A stretch of DNA of 64,000 nucleotides from RBG-13-68-16 sp050018455 (GTDB taxonomy: Bacteria > Acidobacteriota > Thermoanaerobaculia > Thermoanaerobaculales > Thermoanaerobaculaceae): positions 1-64,000 of the forward strand of contig JBEKAA010000003.1 of the NCBI GenBank assembly GCA_050018455.1, given 5' to 3'. Below the pieces are notes generated by a model that did no database searches, was not told where the DNA came from, and saw only the letters and a program-made list of their open reading frames with translations. This document shows, one piece after another, positions 1 through 8,367 of this stretch (its first letter is position 1; every line of letters begins with the position of its first letter). Both the position numbers and the translations under genes were made by a program.

Positions 1-6
1 CCCGCC

Positions 7-126
7 CAGTTGACAGTCGACAGTCCCCCACCCACCCAAGAGACGATGACAGGGAAGAAGCTGTTGGTTTCTGACTGTCAACTGTCAACTGTCAACTGTT
101 GGGCTGTCGGCTGTCAGCTGTCGGCT
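7..126. repeat. Inverted short-word repeat arrays (GACAGTT family)
   Basis: The left part (about 7-26) reads as copies of GACAGT(T/C); the right part (about 72-124) is an array of the complementary word, AACTGTC then GGCTGTC/AGCTGTC. The two arms face each other around about 45 bp of unrelated sequence. The acyltransferase gene on the minus strand ends inside the right arm, so its last residues are translated repeat. The same words recur at 9574-9606 and 9695-9729. Confidence 0.75.
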
Positions 127-1044
127 CCAGAACGGGTAGAAGCAGTACCACTGCTCCGGGTGCTCGCGGATGCGGCGCTCGAGACAGGCGGCCCACGCCC
201 GCATCGCGCTGCGCGCGCTTGCCTCGATCCCCTCGCTGCCGTCGAGGTCCATCGCCTCCTCGTAGATGGCGTGGAACCGCCGCTCGGGCGTGAGCAGGAA
301 GAACGTCGGGATCACCAGGGCGCGCGCCCGCGCCGCGAGCAGAACCGGTCCGGGCGGGAGCTTGGCGGTGGCCCCGAAGAACTCCACCGACCACCCCTGG
401 TCGTTGAAGTCGCGGTCGCCATGGGCGGCCAGGATGCCGCCCCCCTCGAGCACGCGCAGCGCGGGCACCACCGAGAACGGGGAGGCGTCCACCGGGATGC
501 CGTGGACGTTCCCGCGGAGGCGCGCACGCGTGCGAAACTCCTCGGCGGTCGCAAAGCGGTCGCGCCAGTACAGGACGTGCACCGGCTCGAAGTGCGTGCC
601 CAAGCCGATGGCCCCGACCTCCGGGTTCCCCATGTGGGCGGTGAGCAGGAGCGTGCCGCGCCCCGAGCGGCGCGCCGCCGTGAAGTGCTCTTCCCCCTCA
701 ATCGTCACGATGGCCTTGCGCAGGGCTTCGGGCGACAGCTGCGACCAACGGAAGAAGTCGATCCAGTGGTAGGCGTGCTCGTACTCCATCTGCAACGCCA
801 CCCGCCGCACCTCGGCGTGGTCGGGCGGAAGGCCGAGGATCCGGGCGTAGTTTCCCTTGATCACCCGCAAGTATTTTGGCCGCAACATGTTGAATGGGGC
901 CATCACGAGATCGCGCGCCATCCAGTACATCAGGGAGAGCGGCCAACGCGTCGAGGCCCACACCAGGGTGGGGATCCAGAAACCGAAGTAGAGGCGATAG
1001 AAAGCCTGCACGATGCGGGGAGATCCCGCCATCCTGAACTGCAC
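85..1044 (-). CDS. Lysophospholipid acyltransferase, LpxL/HtrB-type
   Basis: Probable Kdo2-lipid A-type (LpxL/HtrB family) acyltransferase that transfers an acyl chain onto a lipid A precursor at the inner membrane. It has a hydrophobic N-terminal segment, then the family's H-x4-acid active-site motif (TAHMGNPE, about residue 136), and a late run ending EQWYCFYPFW, typical of the C-terminal part of the family (EQWxWxHxRW-like). About 319 aa matches family length. The start is GTG at 1044; an ATG four codons in (1032) is an equally good choice. It lies 10 nt downstream of the thiamine pyrophosphokinase gene on the same strand. The final residues (QLTADS and following) come from the intergenic repeat array and are probably not part of the ancestral protein. 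Confidence 0.85.
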   Translation of the reverse strand: MQFRMAGSPRIVQAFYRLYFGFWIPTLVWASTRWPLSLMYWMARDLVMAPFNMLRPKYLRVIKGNYARILGLPPDHAEVRRVALQMEYEHAYHWIDFFRWSQLSPEALRKAIVTIEGEEHFTAARRSGRGTLLLTAHMGNPEVGAIGLGTHFEPVHVLYWRDRFATAEEFRTRARLRGNVHGIPVDASPFSVVPALRVLEGGGILAAHGDRDFNDQGWSVEFFGATAKLPPGPVLLAARARALVIPTFFLLTPERRFHAIYEEAMDLDGSEGIEASARSAMRAWAACLERRIREHPEQWYCFYPFWSRQLTADSPTVDS

Positions 1045-1054
1045 GGCGCCGATT

Positions 1055-1693
1055 CTACCCTTCCGGGACGGGCTCCGACAGGAACACCAGGAGGACCCCG
1101 CCGTCGACGCGCACCCCGATCCGGCTGCCGACCGCGACGTTCGACACGCCCGTACGGTCGGCGAAATCGAGGGACTCGCCGTCGAGCCTCCAGCGCAGCC
1201 CCGACGTCCACACGCGGGCGCACCGCCCGAGCGGCATCAGGGAGACCGCCTGGCCCGCCGTCGTCCGGAACCGGCGCGCTCCGGCCACCGCGACGATCCG
1301 GTGCTGCTCGTCGCGGATCTCCACCTCGCCGCGCACGATCCAGTGCCCGAGCAGCGCGAGGTTCTCCGCCGCGTGGTCGAGCCTGCCCGCCGTGGCGGCA
1401 AGGACGGTCACCCTTTGGGCGCGCCGTTCGTCGAACGCATAGGCGAGAGTTTTGTGAAGGTCCGTGAAGTCCTGGTCGGTCCGCGCGATCATGCGCTCCT
1501 CCCCGATCCACCGCCGCACTCCAGGCCGGATCGAGTCGAGGTCCCCCACGACCGCGTCGGGGTAAACGCCGATGCGGGCGAGGTGGTTGGCGCCGCCGTC
1601 CGCCGCGAGCACCAGCCAGGCCCGCCGTATCAACGCCACGAAATCGGGCCGCCAGCGCCAGGGCGCATTGGCCACGACGACCGCGTCTCGCAT
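1055..1693 (-). CDS. thiN: Thiamine pyrophosphokinase
   Basis: Transfers pyrophosphate from ATP to thiamine to make the cofactor thiamine diphosphate. The 212-aa length is normal for the family. Recognisable family motifs are ADGGANHL (about residue 32), GDLDS (about 50), DQDFTDLHK (about 72) and GRLDH (about 103), together forming the thiamine and ATP sites. The ATG start at 1693 faces the divergent region upstream of the receptor kinase, and the downstream acyltransferase follows after 10 nt, so the two are likely co-transcribed although functionally unrelated. No thiamine riboswitch was seen upstream. Confidence 0.9.
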   Translation of the reverse strand: MRDAVVVANAPWRWRPDFVALIRRAWLVLAADGGANHLARIGVYPDAVVGDLDSIRPGVRRWIGEERMIARTDQDFTDLHKTLAYAFDERRAQRVTVLAATAGRLDHAAENLALLGHWIVRGEVEIRDEQHRIVAVAGARRFRTTAGQAVSLMPLGRCARVWTSGLRWRLDGESLDFADRTGVSNVAVGSRIGVRVDGGVLLVFLSEPVPEG

Positions 1694-1703
1694 CGGCCCA
1701 TGC

Positions 1704-1728
1704 TACACTTTGTCGGCTTCTCGGGAGG
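1704..1728 (+). promoter_or_regulatory. Putative -10 box and ribosome binding site ahead of a leader ORF
   Basis: TACACT at 1704-1709 resembles a sigma70 -10 box and is followed by GGGAGGG at 1722-1728, a strong Shine-Dalgarno run 5 nt before the ATG at 1734. No convincing -35 was seen. It lies in the divergent gap between the thiamine pyrophosphokinase and the receptor kinase. Confidence 0.35.
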
Positions 1729-1733
1729 GCGCG

Positions 1734-1835
1734 ATGGCCGGAAACGTCGTCAGGGCATGCCTTCTCGCGGCCTGCACCGCGTTCCGCGCGGCACGCACCC
1801 GCTGGGCCGGCTCCTCCCCCCTGGAAAGGCCGTGA
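1734..1835 (+). CDS. Possible 33-aa leader ORF upstream of the receptor kinase
   Basis: A small reading frame (begins MAGNVVRACLLAACTAF) starting at an ATG with a good Shine-Dalgarno run directly upstream and a -10-like box before that. It ends 40 nt before the kinase start. The peptide is hydrophobic then basic and has no recognisable domain. High GC makes chance frames common, so the only support is the placement of the signals. It may be a leader peptide, a small membrane peptide, or nothing. Confidence 0.25.
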   Translation: MAGNVVRACLLAACTAFRAARTRWAGSSPLERP

Positions 1836-1875
1836 CGCGAGTGATGCAGCCCGTTTGCGGACCCAAAGGGCGCCG

Positions 1876-3705
1876 ATGATCGGCCGCAAGAGACTGGCTG
1901 CGGTCGCCGGGTGCGCCGTCGGGCTGCTGCTCGCCGCTCACGCCCACGGCGAGACGCCGTGGTACGAGCACTACAACCACGGCATCGAGCTCGAGACCCA
2001 GGGCGCGTTTGCCCAGGCGTTTCTGGAGTTCCAGACCGCCGCCCGAATGGTGCCGGTACCGGAGAAACGCATCCTCACAGACGGGGGCGCCACCATCGCC
2101 GAGTACGACCCCCACTACCACATGGCGCTCTGCCTGACCGAGCTTGACCGGCCTCACCTCGCGGCCGAGCAGCTCAAGATTGCCGCGAACGCGCACGTGA
2201 CGCCGCAGCCCAAAATCCAGGCCCTCAGGAAGCGCATCCAGGCCGAGGTCGCGGCGAGAAGCGAAGCGCAATCAACCTCGCCGGCCGCCACCGCGACACC
2301 GATGCCGGCGCCGGCAGTCGGCCAGCTCGCCGTGGACAGCGACCCTCCTGGGGCGACCGTTTTCGTCGACGGCACTGCCGTGGGCGCCACGCCGCTTGGG
2401 CCGACGCCGGTCGCCGCGGGCACGCACGTCGTCCGCGCAGAAGCGGCGGGGTACCGCCCTGTCGAGGAGCGGGTCACCGTCACGGACGGCGCCACGTCGA
2501 CGCTCGTCGTCCCCCTGGTGGCCATCCCGGCGCCGACTCGCGCGCCGACGCCGCCGTCCCCGCACCCGACTCACCCCCTTGCGACCCCCACGCCGGCGCC
2601 GGCCGTCGCCGCCCCCGCGCCATCCACGCCCGTCCCGGCGACATCGAAACCCACAGCGGCGCCGCTCTCCGAAGAGCGTCCGGCCGCGGCACCGGAAGGA
2701 GAACGCCAGCTCCTTGCGGCGGTCTTGCTCCTGGCGACCGCGACCGCAGTCGGGTTCGGTCTCTGGATGCGACGGCGGCGGCGCAGCACGGCCCCCGCCC
2801 CGCCTGCCACCACCCCCACCCGTGACACCGTCGAGCAGCAGCAGCCCACCATCCTGGTCGAGACCGGCGCAAAGCTCGGCCAGTTCAGCCTACAGAGCGT
2901 GCTCGGGCGGGGTGGCATGGCGACCACCTACCGCGCACGCAGGGGGAGCGACGGGCAGACCGTCGCGCTCAAAGTGCCGCACGAGGGGTGCCTGTCCGAC
3001 CAGACGTTCGTCACCCGCTTCCTGCGGGAGGGGAAACTCGGCGAGCAGCTCCATCACCCCCGGATCGTGCGCATCTTCGCCGCCGGTGAGGACAAGGGCC
3101 GCCCGTTCCTCGCGATGGAGGTGGTGGAGGGGCGCACCCTCAAGCAGGAGATCCGCGACCACGCGCCGTTCGCACTCAAACAGGCGCTCGAGATCACCCG
3201 CGACATCGCCGAGGCGCTCGATTACGCCCACGCCAAGGGCGTCGTGCACCGTGACCTCAAGCCCGAGAACGTCATGATCCTGCCCGACGGGACGGTGAAG
3301 GTGATGGACTTCGGGATCGCGCGCCTCGCCGATCAGCCGGGTCTCACGACCTCCAACATCTTCCTCGGCACTCCGCTCTACGCGGCGCCCGAAATGGTCG
3401 ACCCGAAGAGCGTGGACCACCGCGCCGACCTCTACGCGCTCGGCATTATCCTCTACGAGATGCTCGAGGGCGGCGTGCCGTTCACCGCCGACTCGCCGTT
3501 CCGCGTCCTCGAGATGCACATGCGGCAGCCGCTCCCGACCCGCGAGCAGCTCGCTTACCCCGTGCCGGCGGCGGTGTGGGCGACCATCCAGCGCCTTTGC
3601 GAGAAGGACCCCGCGGCGCGCTACCCCAAGGCGGAGAGCCTGCTCGTGGAATTGAACCATCTGCTCCAGAACTTCTCCACTGTGGAGGGTGGCGACGTCT
3701 TCTAG
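1876..3705 (+). CDS. Receptor-like Ser/Thr protein kinase with exported PEGA domain
   Basis: A 609-aa membrane kinase of the Hanks (PknB-like) family with the sensor at the N-terminus. Residues 1-25 form a signal peptide; a TPR-like helical stretch follows; a PEGA domain spans about 147-215 (DSDPPGATVFVDG); then a Pro/Ala-rich spacer, one membrane helix at about 277-297 followed by a run of arginines, and the cytoplasmic kinase from about 334 to 600. Kinase motifs are complete: glycine loop GRGGMA, ATP-site lysine in VALKV, HRDLKPEN catalytic loop, DFG, and APE. The more common bacterial order is kinase first, sensor last. ATG 1876 was chosen over the upstream TTG at 1855 because the signal peptide begins there. 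It overlaps the DUF971 gene by 17 nt. Confidence 0.88.
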   Translation: MIGRKRLAAVAGCAVGLLLAAHAHGETPWYEHYNHGIELETQGAFAQAFLEFQTAARMVPVPEKRILTDGGATIAEYDPHYHMALCLTELDRPHLAAEQLKIAANAHVTPQPKIQALRKRIQAEVAARSEAQSTSPAATATPMPAPAVGQLAVDSDPPGATVFVDGTAVGATPLGPTPVAAGTHVVRAEAAGYRPVEERVTVTDGATSTLVVPLVAIPAPTRAPTPPSPHPTHPLATPTPAPAVAAPAPSTPVPATSKPTAAPLSEERPAAAPEGERQLLAAVLLLATATAVGFGLWMRRRRRSTAPAPPATTPTRDTVEQQQPTILVETGAKLGQFSLQSVLGRGGMATTYRARRGSDGQTVALKVPHEGCLSDQTFVTRFLREGKLGEQLHHPRIVRIFAAGEDKGRPFLAMEVVEGRTLKQEIRDHAPFALKQALEITRDIAEALDYAHAKGVVHRDLKPENVMILPDGTVKVMDFGIARLADQPGLTTSNIFLGTPLYAAPEMVDPKSVDHRADLYALGIILYEMLEGGVPFTADSPFRVLEMHMRQPLPTREQLAYPVPAAVWATIQRLCEKDPAARYPKAESLLVELNHLLQNFSTVEGGDVF

Positions 3706-4033
3706 CGCACAAACGAAGGTGCAGCAGGCCCTCGTGGTCGGCGACGAGGTCGTCGTCGTGTGGGGCGACGGCCACGAGTCGTACTACCCAGGGGGCCCGC
3801 TCCGCAAGGCGTGCAGCTGCGCCTCGTGCAAGGGCGAGCGGCACCTGTTCGGCCGCGCCACGTTGCCTGTTCTTTCGCCGCTGCGACCCGAGGCGTTTGC
3901 CCCTGCGGCGGTCTCCCTGGTCGGAAACTACGGCCTCCAGGTGACGTGGGGGGACGGCCACGACCACGGTATCTACGACCTCCGCGAGCTCCGCGCCTCC
4001 TGCCCGTGCGACGCCTGCGCGGCAGGTGGCTGA
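3689..4033 (+). CDS. DUF971 / GBBH-like N-terminal domain protein
   Basis: A 114-aa protein consisting of a single gamma-butyrobetaine-hydroxylase-like N-terminal domain (DUF971). The two tandem W-G-D-G-H blocks (WGDGHESYYP near residue 25 and WGDGHDHGIYDLREL near 88) and the paired cysteines of CSCASCKG and CPCDAC are the family signature; the cysteines probably bind metal. Stand-alone members occur in many bacteria, often near Fe-S or Mrp/ApbC genes, with undefined function. The GTG start lies inside the 3' end of the kinase gene, implying translational coupling. Confidence 0.75.
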   Translation: MATSSSAQTKVQQALVVGDEVVVVWGDGHESYYPGGPLRKACSCASCKGERHLFGRATLPVLSPLRPEAFAPAAVSLVGNYGLQVTWGDGHDHGIYDLRELRASCPCDACAAGG

Positions 4034-4106
4034 CCGTCGCAGGTGTCGTCGTGCCGATAGTCGTGCGGTTCATGCCCTGTTCGTCAGCTCTGGCTAGAAT
4101 GCGCGG

Positions 4107-4700
4107 GTGAGCGAATTCCGAACCATCTCCGTCGACGGTGTCGAGCTCACCGTCGTGGTCCAGCGCAAGCGCGTGAAGCACCTCAACGCCCGGCTGCACG
4201 GAACCACGGTCAGTGTGAGTGTTCCCTATCACGCGACGCGGGAGGAGATCGAGCGGGCCATACCCGAGCTCGCGCGGACGCTCCTGCGGAGGGCGCGGGC
4301 CAAACGGGTCAACCGGGAGGAGGACGCCGTCGCCGTGGCGCGGCGGGTCGCGGCGCGCTTCCCCCGGCCGCCCGAGGTTCAGGGCGTCGTCTTCGTCACG
4401 ACGCAAAGCTCGCGGTGGGGCAGCTTCAGCCCGAAAACCGGGACGATCAGGCTCAACGCGGTGCTCCGCCAGATGCCGCCCTGGGTGCTCGAGGCCGTCG
4501 TCGCGCACGAGCTTGCCCACGCGATCCACCTACGCCACTCGGAGTCGTTCCGGGCGCTCGTGCGACGCGTGTGCCCCGACACCGACCGCGCCGACGCGTT
4601 CCTCGACGGCGTGAGCTGGCTCGCGGGAAGCTGGCAGCGGCTGCCGCCGGTCGAGCGGGCGCTGCTCGTGCCGGCTCCGAGCGACGAGAACACCGATTAG
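4107..4700 (+). CDS. YgjP/SprT-like zinc metallohydrolase (DUF45)
   Basis: A 197-aa YgjP-like metal-dependent hydrolase. The zinc motif HELAH (in VVAHELAHAIHLRHSESF, about residue 134) followed by a histidine ten residues on, and the preceding TQSSRWGSFSPK block, match the family. The start is GTG at 4107. A TAGAAT -10-like box at 4094-4099 lies only 8 nt upstream, so the transcript could be leaderless. It converges with and overlaps the thioesterase gene by 4 nt. Substrate unknown; the family is usually called a predicted protease. Confidence 0.8.
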   Translation: MSEFRTISVDGVELTVVVQRKRVKHLNARLHGTTVSVSVPYHATREEIERAIPELARTLLRRARAKRVNREEDAVAVARRVAARFPRPPEVQGVVFVTTQSSRWGSFSPKTGTIRLNAVLRQMPPWVLEAVVAHELAHAIHLRHSESFRALVRRVCPDTDRADAFLDGVSWLAGSWQRLPPVERALLVPAPSDENTD

Positions 4701-5455
4701 CAGTCGGGCCCGGCCCAGACGGATCGGGCCCGGGCGATCTCCCGCCCGTCGCTCTCCCGCACGAGGGTGTGGCGGAACGCCGGCGCCTCGCCCGGCTCGC
4801 GCTCGACGCGGACGGCGATGCGCTCCCCGTGGCGGCTCTCGGCCCGGAACTCCACCTCGAGCTCCGCGAGCCGCCCGCCCAGCGCGAACTCGTCGGGCAG
4901 CGCCTCGAGCGCCCAGGCGACCACGCTCACGTTATTGGCGTGATCGTTCATGTCGAGATCGGCGAAGCGCACCTCGATGATCCTCTCGAACTCGGGGCGC
5001 TCGACCTCCGGGAGCTTGGCGAAGGCGTCGTCCAGGACCCTGGGCGGCGTGCGCCGTCCCATGGCCTCGACGTCCTTCGTCGGCCGCACCGGCCGCCGGG
5101 TCGCGACGTTGAGCATCAACCACCCGCTGGTCGCGCGACCGAACGTTCCGCCGTCGGTACGAAGCTCGAACTCACGCAAGGCGAACACGCGCTGCGCGCC
5201 CGCGGGCCAGGTCGTGACGTTGACCTGCTCGCGCCACGACGGGGCCCGGTCGAGCACGAGGTGGAGGCGGGAGAGCACCCACGTCATCCCCTGCCCCATC
5301 AGGCCTTCGATCCCCCACCCGAGGTGCGTGGCGTGGTTGCCGGCCGTCTCCTGCAGCCAGTTGCAGAGGGCCACTGTCGAGGCGTGACCGTGGTTCCCGA
5401 CCTCGTGCGCCCGCACCGTGTAGGTGTCCGTCCAAACGGCCTGCCTGTCCGTCAA
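4697..5455 (-). CDS. Acyl-ACP thioesterase-like protein (FatA/FatB family)
   Basis: A 252-aa double hotdog protein resembling bacterial acyl-ACP thioesterases, which would release fatty acids from acyl carrier protein. The N-terminal hotdog starts at YTVRAHEVGNHGHAS; the second repeats the theme at EVRFADLDMNDHANN (about residue 160), the same V-R-x-x-D-(L/M)-D-x-N-x-H-x-N motif that carries catalytic residues in the family. The frame is open far upstream, but similarity begins only at a TTG (5455) preceded by GGGAGGGG, so that start is chosen. It converges with the YgjP-like gene. Confidence 0.75.
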   Translation of the reverse strand: MTDRQAVWTDTYTVRAHEVGNHGHASTVALCNWLQETAGNHATHLGWGIEGLMGQGMTWVLSRLHLVLDRAPSWREQVNVTTWPAGAQRVFALREFELRTDGGTFGRATSGWLMLNVATRRPVRPTKDVEAMGRRTPPRVLDDAFAKLPEVERPEFERIIEVRFADLDMNDHANNVSVVAWALEALPDEFALGGRLAELEVEFRAESRHGERIAVRVEREPGEAPAFRHTLVRESDGREIARARSVWAGPDC

Positions 5456-5567
5456 GGCCCCTCCCGGCCGCCGATGATACCCGGTCCCGCGGCGCGGAGC
5501 GTCTTGACCGCGACGCCCTGCCGGCGTAGAACCCGGCGCAGACACCGCCACGCCACGGAGGCTCACG

Positions 5568-6932
5568 ATGGCCCAGAAGGCGCACCGCACCGCCGGCTTC
5601 GATCCGATCGCCTGCATCCTGCCGCCGCACATCCTGCGCGCGATCGTGGAGCGCGGCACCCCGCAGCAACGGTCGTGGGCGCTGCAGGCCCTCGCGGTCT
5701 CCGAGCGCATCCGTGGGCGTCGCGAGCTGCTCGGGGACATCGCGACGGCGAGCGCGATCGCCGGCGCGGGCAAGCAACGCACCGTGTACGACGCGAAGAA
5801 GGGCACGCGGCTCCCCGGTGCGCCCGTGCGCTCCGAGGGCGATCCGCCCACCAACGACGCGGCCGTCAACGAGGCGTACGACGGGGCGGGGGCGACCTAC
5901 GACCTCTACCGTGACGTCTACGGCCGCGACTCGGTCGACGACCGGGGCATGCCGCTCGTGTCGAGCATCCACTACCGGGTCGGGTACGACAACGCGTTCT
6001 GGGACGGCAGCCAGATGGTGTACGGGGACGGCGACGGCAAGATCTTCCAGCGCTTCACGAAGGCGGTGGACGTCATCGGCCACGAGCTCACGCACGGCGT
6101 CACCCAGTACGAGGCCGGCCTCGAGTACGCCGACCAGCCCGGCGCGCTCAACGAGTCGTTCTCCGACGTGTTCGGATCGCTCGTCAAGCAGCGCAGCCTC
6201 GGCCAGAGCGCCGGGCAGGCCGACTGGCTGATCGGCGCCGGCCTGTTCACCGCCGCGGTCAAGGGCAAGGCGCTGCGCTCGATGGCCGCCCCGGGAACGG
6301 CGTACGACGACCCGTTGATCGGCAAGGACCCGCAACCTGCCGACATGGCCCACTACGTGCAGACGGCCGACGACAACGGCGGCGTCCACATCAACTCGGG
6401 CATCCCGAACCGCGGCTTCTACCTCGCGGCCACGGCCATCGGCGGGAACGCCTGGGAGAAAGCGGGCAAGGTCTGGTACGTCACCCTGCGCGACCGCCTT
6501 CGGCCGAAGTCGGACTTCAAGGCCGCGGCCATGCTGACGGTCACGGTAGCCAAGGAGCTGTTCGGCGCGCGCAGCGTGGTCGCCCAGGCCGTCAACGACG
6601 CCTGGGCACAGGTGGGCGTATTTCTAGGTAGCGCGATGCGGGTCAAGCTCGAACGCTCCGGGGGCCTTGCCAACGTTCACCGCTCCGTCAGCGTGGACGC
6701 GGCCGCGCTCGCGCCGGAGCGTGCGGAGGAGCTGCGCCGCCTCGTCGCGGCCGCCAACCTGAGCAAGTTCCCGGACAACCCGACGCCCATCGCGGGCCGG
6801 CCCGACCGTTTCATCTACAAGCTCACGGTCGAGGACGAGAGCGCCGCGCACACCGTCACGGTGAGCGAGGACGTGGCTACCGAGGACCTGCAGCGCCTCG
6901 TGGACTGGCTGCAGCACACCGCCGAAGGGTAG
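5568..6932 (+). CDS. M4 (thermolysin-family) metallopeptidase with C-terminal emfourin-like domain
   Basis: A 454-aa protealysin-like zinc peptidase with no signal peptide. A short propeptide-like N-terminus (about 1-60) precedes the catalytic domain. The zinc site is HELTH (about residues 171-175) with the third ligand in NESFSD (about 195), and the transition-state histidine in VHINSG (about 273). From about residue 357 the protein continues into a roughly 95-aa domain (MRVKLERSGGLA onward, ending DLQRLVDWLQ) that resembles emfourin, the inhibitor encoded beside protealysin in Serratia. Here the two lie on one chain, suggesting built-in inhibition. The first 50 bp upstream holds the divergent thioesterase start region. 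Confidence 0.88.
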   Translation: MAQKAHRTAGFDPIACILPPHILRAIVERGTPQQRSWALQALAVSERIRGRRELLGDIATASAIAGAGKQRTVYDAKKGTRLPGAPVRSEGDPPTNDAAVNEAYDGAGATYDLYRDVYGRDSVDDRGMPLVSSIHYRVGYDNAFWDGSQMVYGDGDGKIFQRFTKAVDVIGHELTHGVTQYEAGLEYADQPGALNESFSDVFGSLVKQRSLGQSAGQADWLIGAGLFTAAVKGKALRSMAAPGTAYDDPLIGKDPQPADMAHYVQTADDNGGVHINSGIPNRGFYLAATAIGGNAWEKAGKVWYVTLRDRLRPKSDFKAAAMLTVTVAKELFGARSVVAQAVNDAWAQVGVFLGSAMRVKLERSGGLANVHRSVSVDAAALAPERAEELRRLVAAANLSKFPDNPTPIAGRPDRFIYKLTVEDESAAHTVTVSEDVATEDLQRLVDWLQHTAEG

Positions 6933-6978
6933 CAGGGCCGCGCACAGTACAAGTTCAACGTACGTCGTAGAGGAATCC

Positions 6979-7159
6979 TTGTCACTGCGAGGCCCCGGAG
7001 GGGCCGAAGCAATCTCGGCGGGTTGGGCGAGATCGCTTCGTCGTCCCGCCCGTGACGGGATTCTTCGCGATGACAGTGGTTCCCCGTGGGCCCCTCGCTG
7101 CACTCGGGAATCTCGCGATGACAGCCCAGACGCTACGTTTGAACGAAAAGCGGTTTCAC
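6979..7159. repeat. REP/MITE-like imperfect palindrome with shared tail
   Basis: An imperfect palindrome from about 6979 to 7076: it opens TGTCACTGCGAGG and closes CGCGATGACAG, with an inner pair AAGCAATCTC and GAGATCGCTTC. This is the layout of the dispersed 'GCAATCTC...GAGATTGC' palindromes seen in many bacterial genomes. It continues into a tail (7135-7159) that occurs again at 33389-33413 with one mismatch in 25 bases. The tail overlaps the stop codon of the permease at 7156. No gene is seen between 6933 and 7155. Confidence 0.65.
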
Positions 7160-8367
7160 TCCGCTCGCAGGGCGTCGACGGGGTCGAGGGCGGCGGCGCG
7201 GCGGGCAGGGATGACGCTGGCGGCGATCCCCACCACGAGGCTCATCAAGAGCGCGGCGGCCACTGCCGCGACGGGTGTCGAGAGCGGCAGTCCCGGTACG
7301 GCCGCGTGCAGCACCCACTCCACCGCGAAGCCGAACGCCACCCCGGCGATCCCGCCCGCGACCGCCAGCGCGGCGGCCTCGATCAGGAAGAGGCGCTGCA
7401 CGGCGGCGGCGCTCACCCCGAGGGCGCGCAGCAGGCCGATCTCGCCGGTGCGCTCGTGCACCGAGATCCACATGATCGTGAGGATCCCGATCGCGCCCAC
7501 GAACAGCGAGATCCCCGCGATCGCGGTGACCGCCGCGGTGATGATCCCGATGATCCGCCCGAAGGTGTCGAGCATCTCGGTTTGGGTCGTGACCGTGAAG
7601 TCCTCGTTGTCGCGGTGCCGTGCCGTGAGCACCGCCTTGATACGCGCGACGACGCCCTGCACGGCGTCGGCGTCGCGCGCCATCACGTCGATGGCCAGCA
7701 GCTCCGTCTGGTTGAACAGGTCGAGCGCGCTCCCCACCGGGATGTACGCCGAGTCGTCCACGTCGAACCCCAGGAGCTGTCCCTTGGACTCCATCACGCC
7801 GACAACCAGGAACCCCCAGCTCCCGATCCGCACGCGCTGCCCGAGCGGCGAGGCCTCGCCGAACAACTCGCGTGCGAGCTTCGGCCCGAGCACCGCGAAC
7901 GAGCCCTTGCGGTGGGGGTCCATGGGCGGCAGAAAGATGCCCTGGGCGACCGTGACGTGCCACGCTGCCAGCATGTCGTGCGTCGTGCCGTAGACGTACA
8001 CGCTGCGCCCGCGCGCGACGGCTTCGACGCGCGCCTGTCCGAATGCGAACGGCACGGCCGTCCCGACCCCCGGGACCTTCTCGAGCGCCATCGCGTCGTC
8101 GATCGTGAGCTTGTTCGTCGTCCCGCCGAACGCGCCCGGGAACCCGAACGTCTTGACCTTGCCCGGGTTGATCTCCATGAGGTTGGTGCCGAACTGGGAG
8201 AACTGTCCGACGATGTACTGCCGGGTCCCCTCGCCGAGCGCGGTGAGCAGCACGACCGCCGCCACGCCGATCGCGACCCCCAGGGCGGAAAGTACGGAGC
8301 GCAGCCGGTGGCCGGCGAGGGCGCCGAGCGCGAAGCGGACGAGGTCGGCATTCTCCATCCGCGTCAC
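7156..8367 (-). CDS. MacB-type ABC transporter permease (second of two)
   Basis: A 403-aa FtsX/MacB-family permease: one N-terminal membrane helix (SVLSALGVAIGVAAVVLLTAL), a large periplasmic MacB core domain, then three C-terminal helices, ending with the family's RRAAALDPVDALRAE tail. Such proteins work with a LolD/MacB-like ATPase and a MacA-like adaptor to move substrates from the periplasm outward without spanning the membrane. The GTG start at 8367 gives a GTGA overlap with the upstream permease; an ATG three codons in (8358) is the alternative. It is similar to, but clearly diverged from, the neighbouring permease, so the transporter may be a heterodimer. Confidence 0.88.
   Translation of the reverse strand: MTRMENADLVRFALGALAGHRLRSVLSALGVAIGVAAVVLLTALGEGTRQYIVGQFSQFGTNLMEINPGKVKTFGFPGAFGGTTNKLTIDDAMALEKVPGVGTAVPFAFGQARVEAVARGRSVYVYGTTHDMLAAWHVTVAQGIFLPPMDPHRKGSFAVLGPKLARELFGEASPLGQRVRIGSWGFLVVGVMESKGQLLGFDVDDSAYIPVGSALDLFNQTELLAIDVMARDADAVQGVVARIKAVLTARHRDNEDFTVTTQTEMLDTFGRIIGIITAAVTAIAGISLFVGAIGILTIMWISVHERTGEIGLLRALGVSAAAVQRLFLIEAAALAVAGGIAGVAFGFAVEWVLHAAVPGLPLSTPVAAVAAALLMSLVVGIAASVIPARRAAALDPVDALRAE

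Noticed and set aside
72..126. CRISPR-like tandem repeat
   Set aside because: Repeats are 7 nt without spacers, and the unit is inverted around a core; no cas genes are seen.
1694..1733. TPP riboswitch upstream of thiamine pyrophosphokinase
   Set aside because: The short divergent gap shows no THI-box sequence, and the gene is a kinase usually without one.
5172..6389. Long minus-strand frame over the M4 peptidase
   Set aside because: It lies opposite a peptidase with full catalytic motifs, and its protein is low-complexity Arg/Val/Asp-rich.
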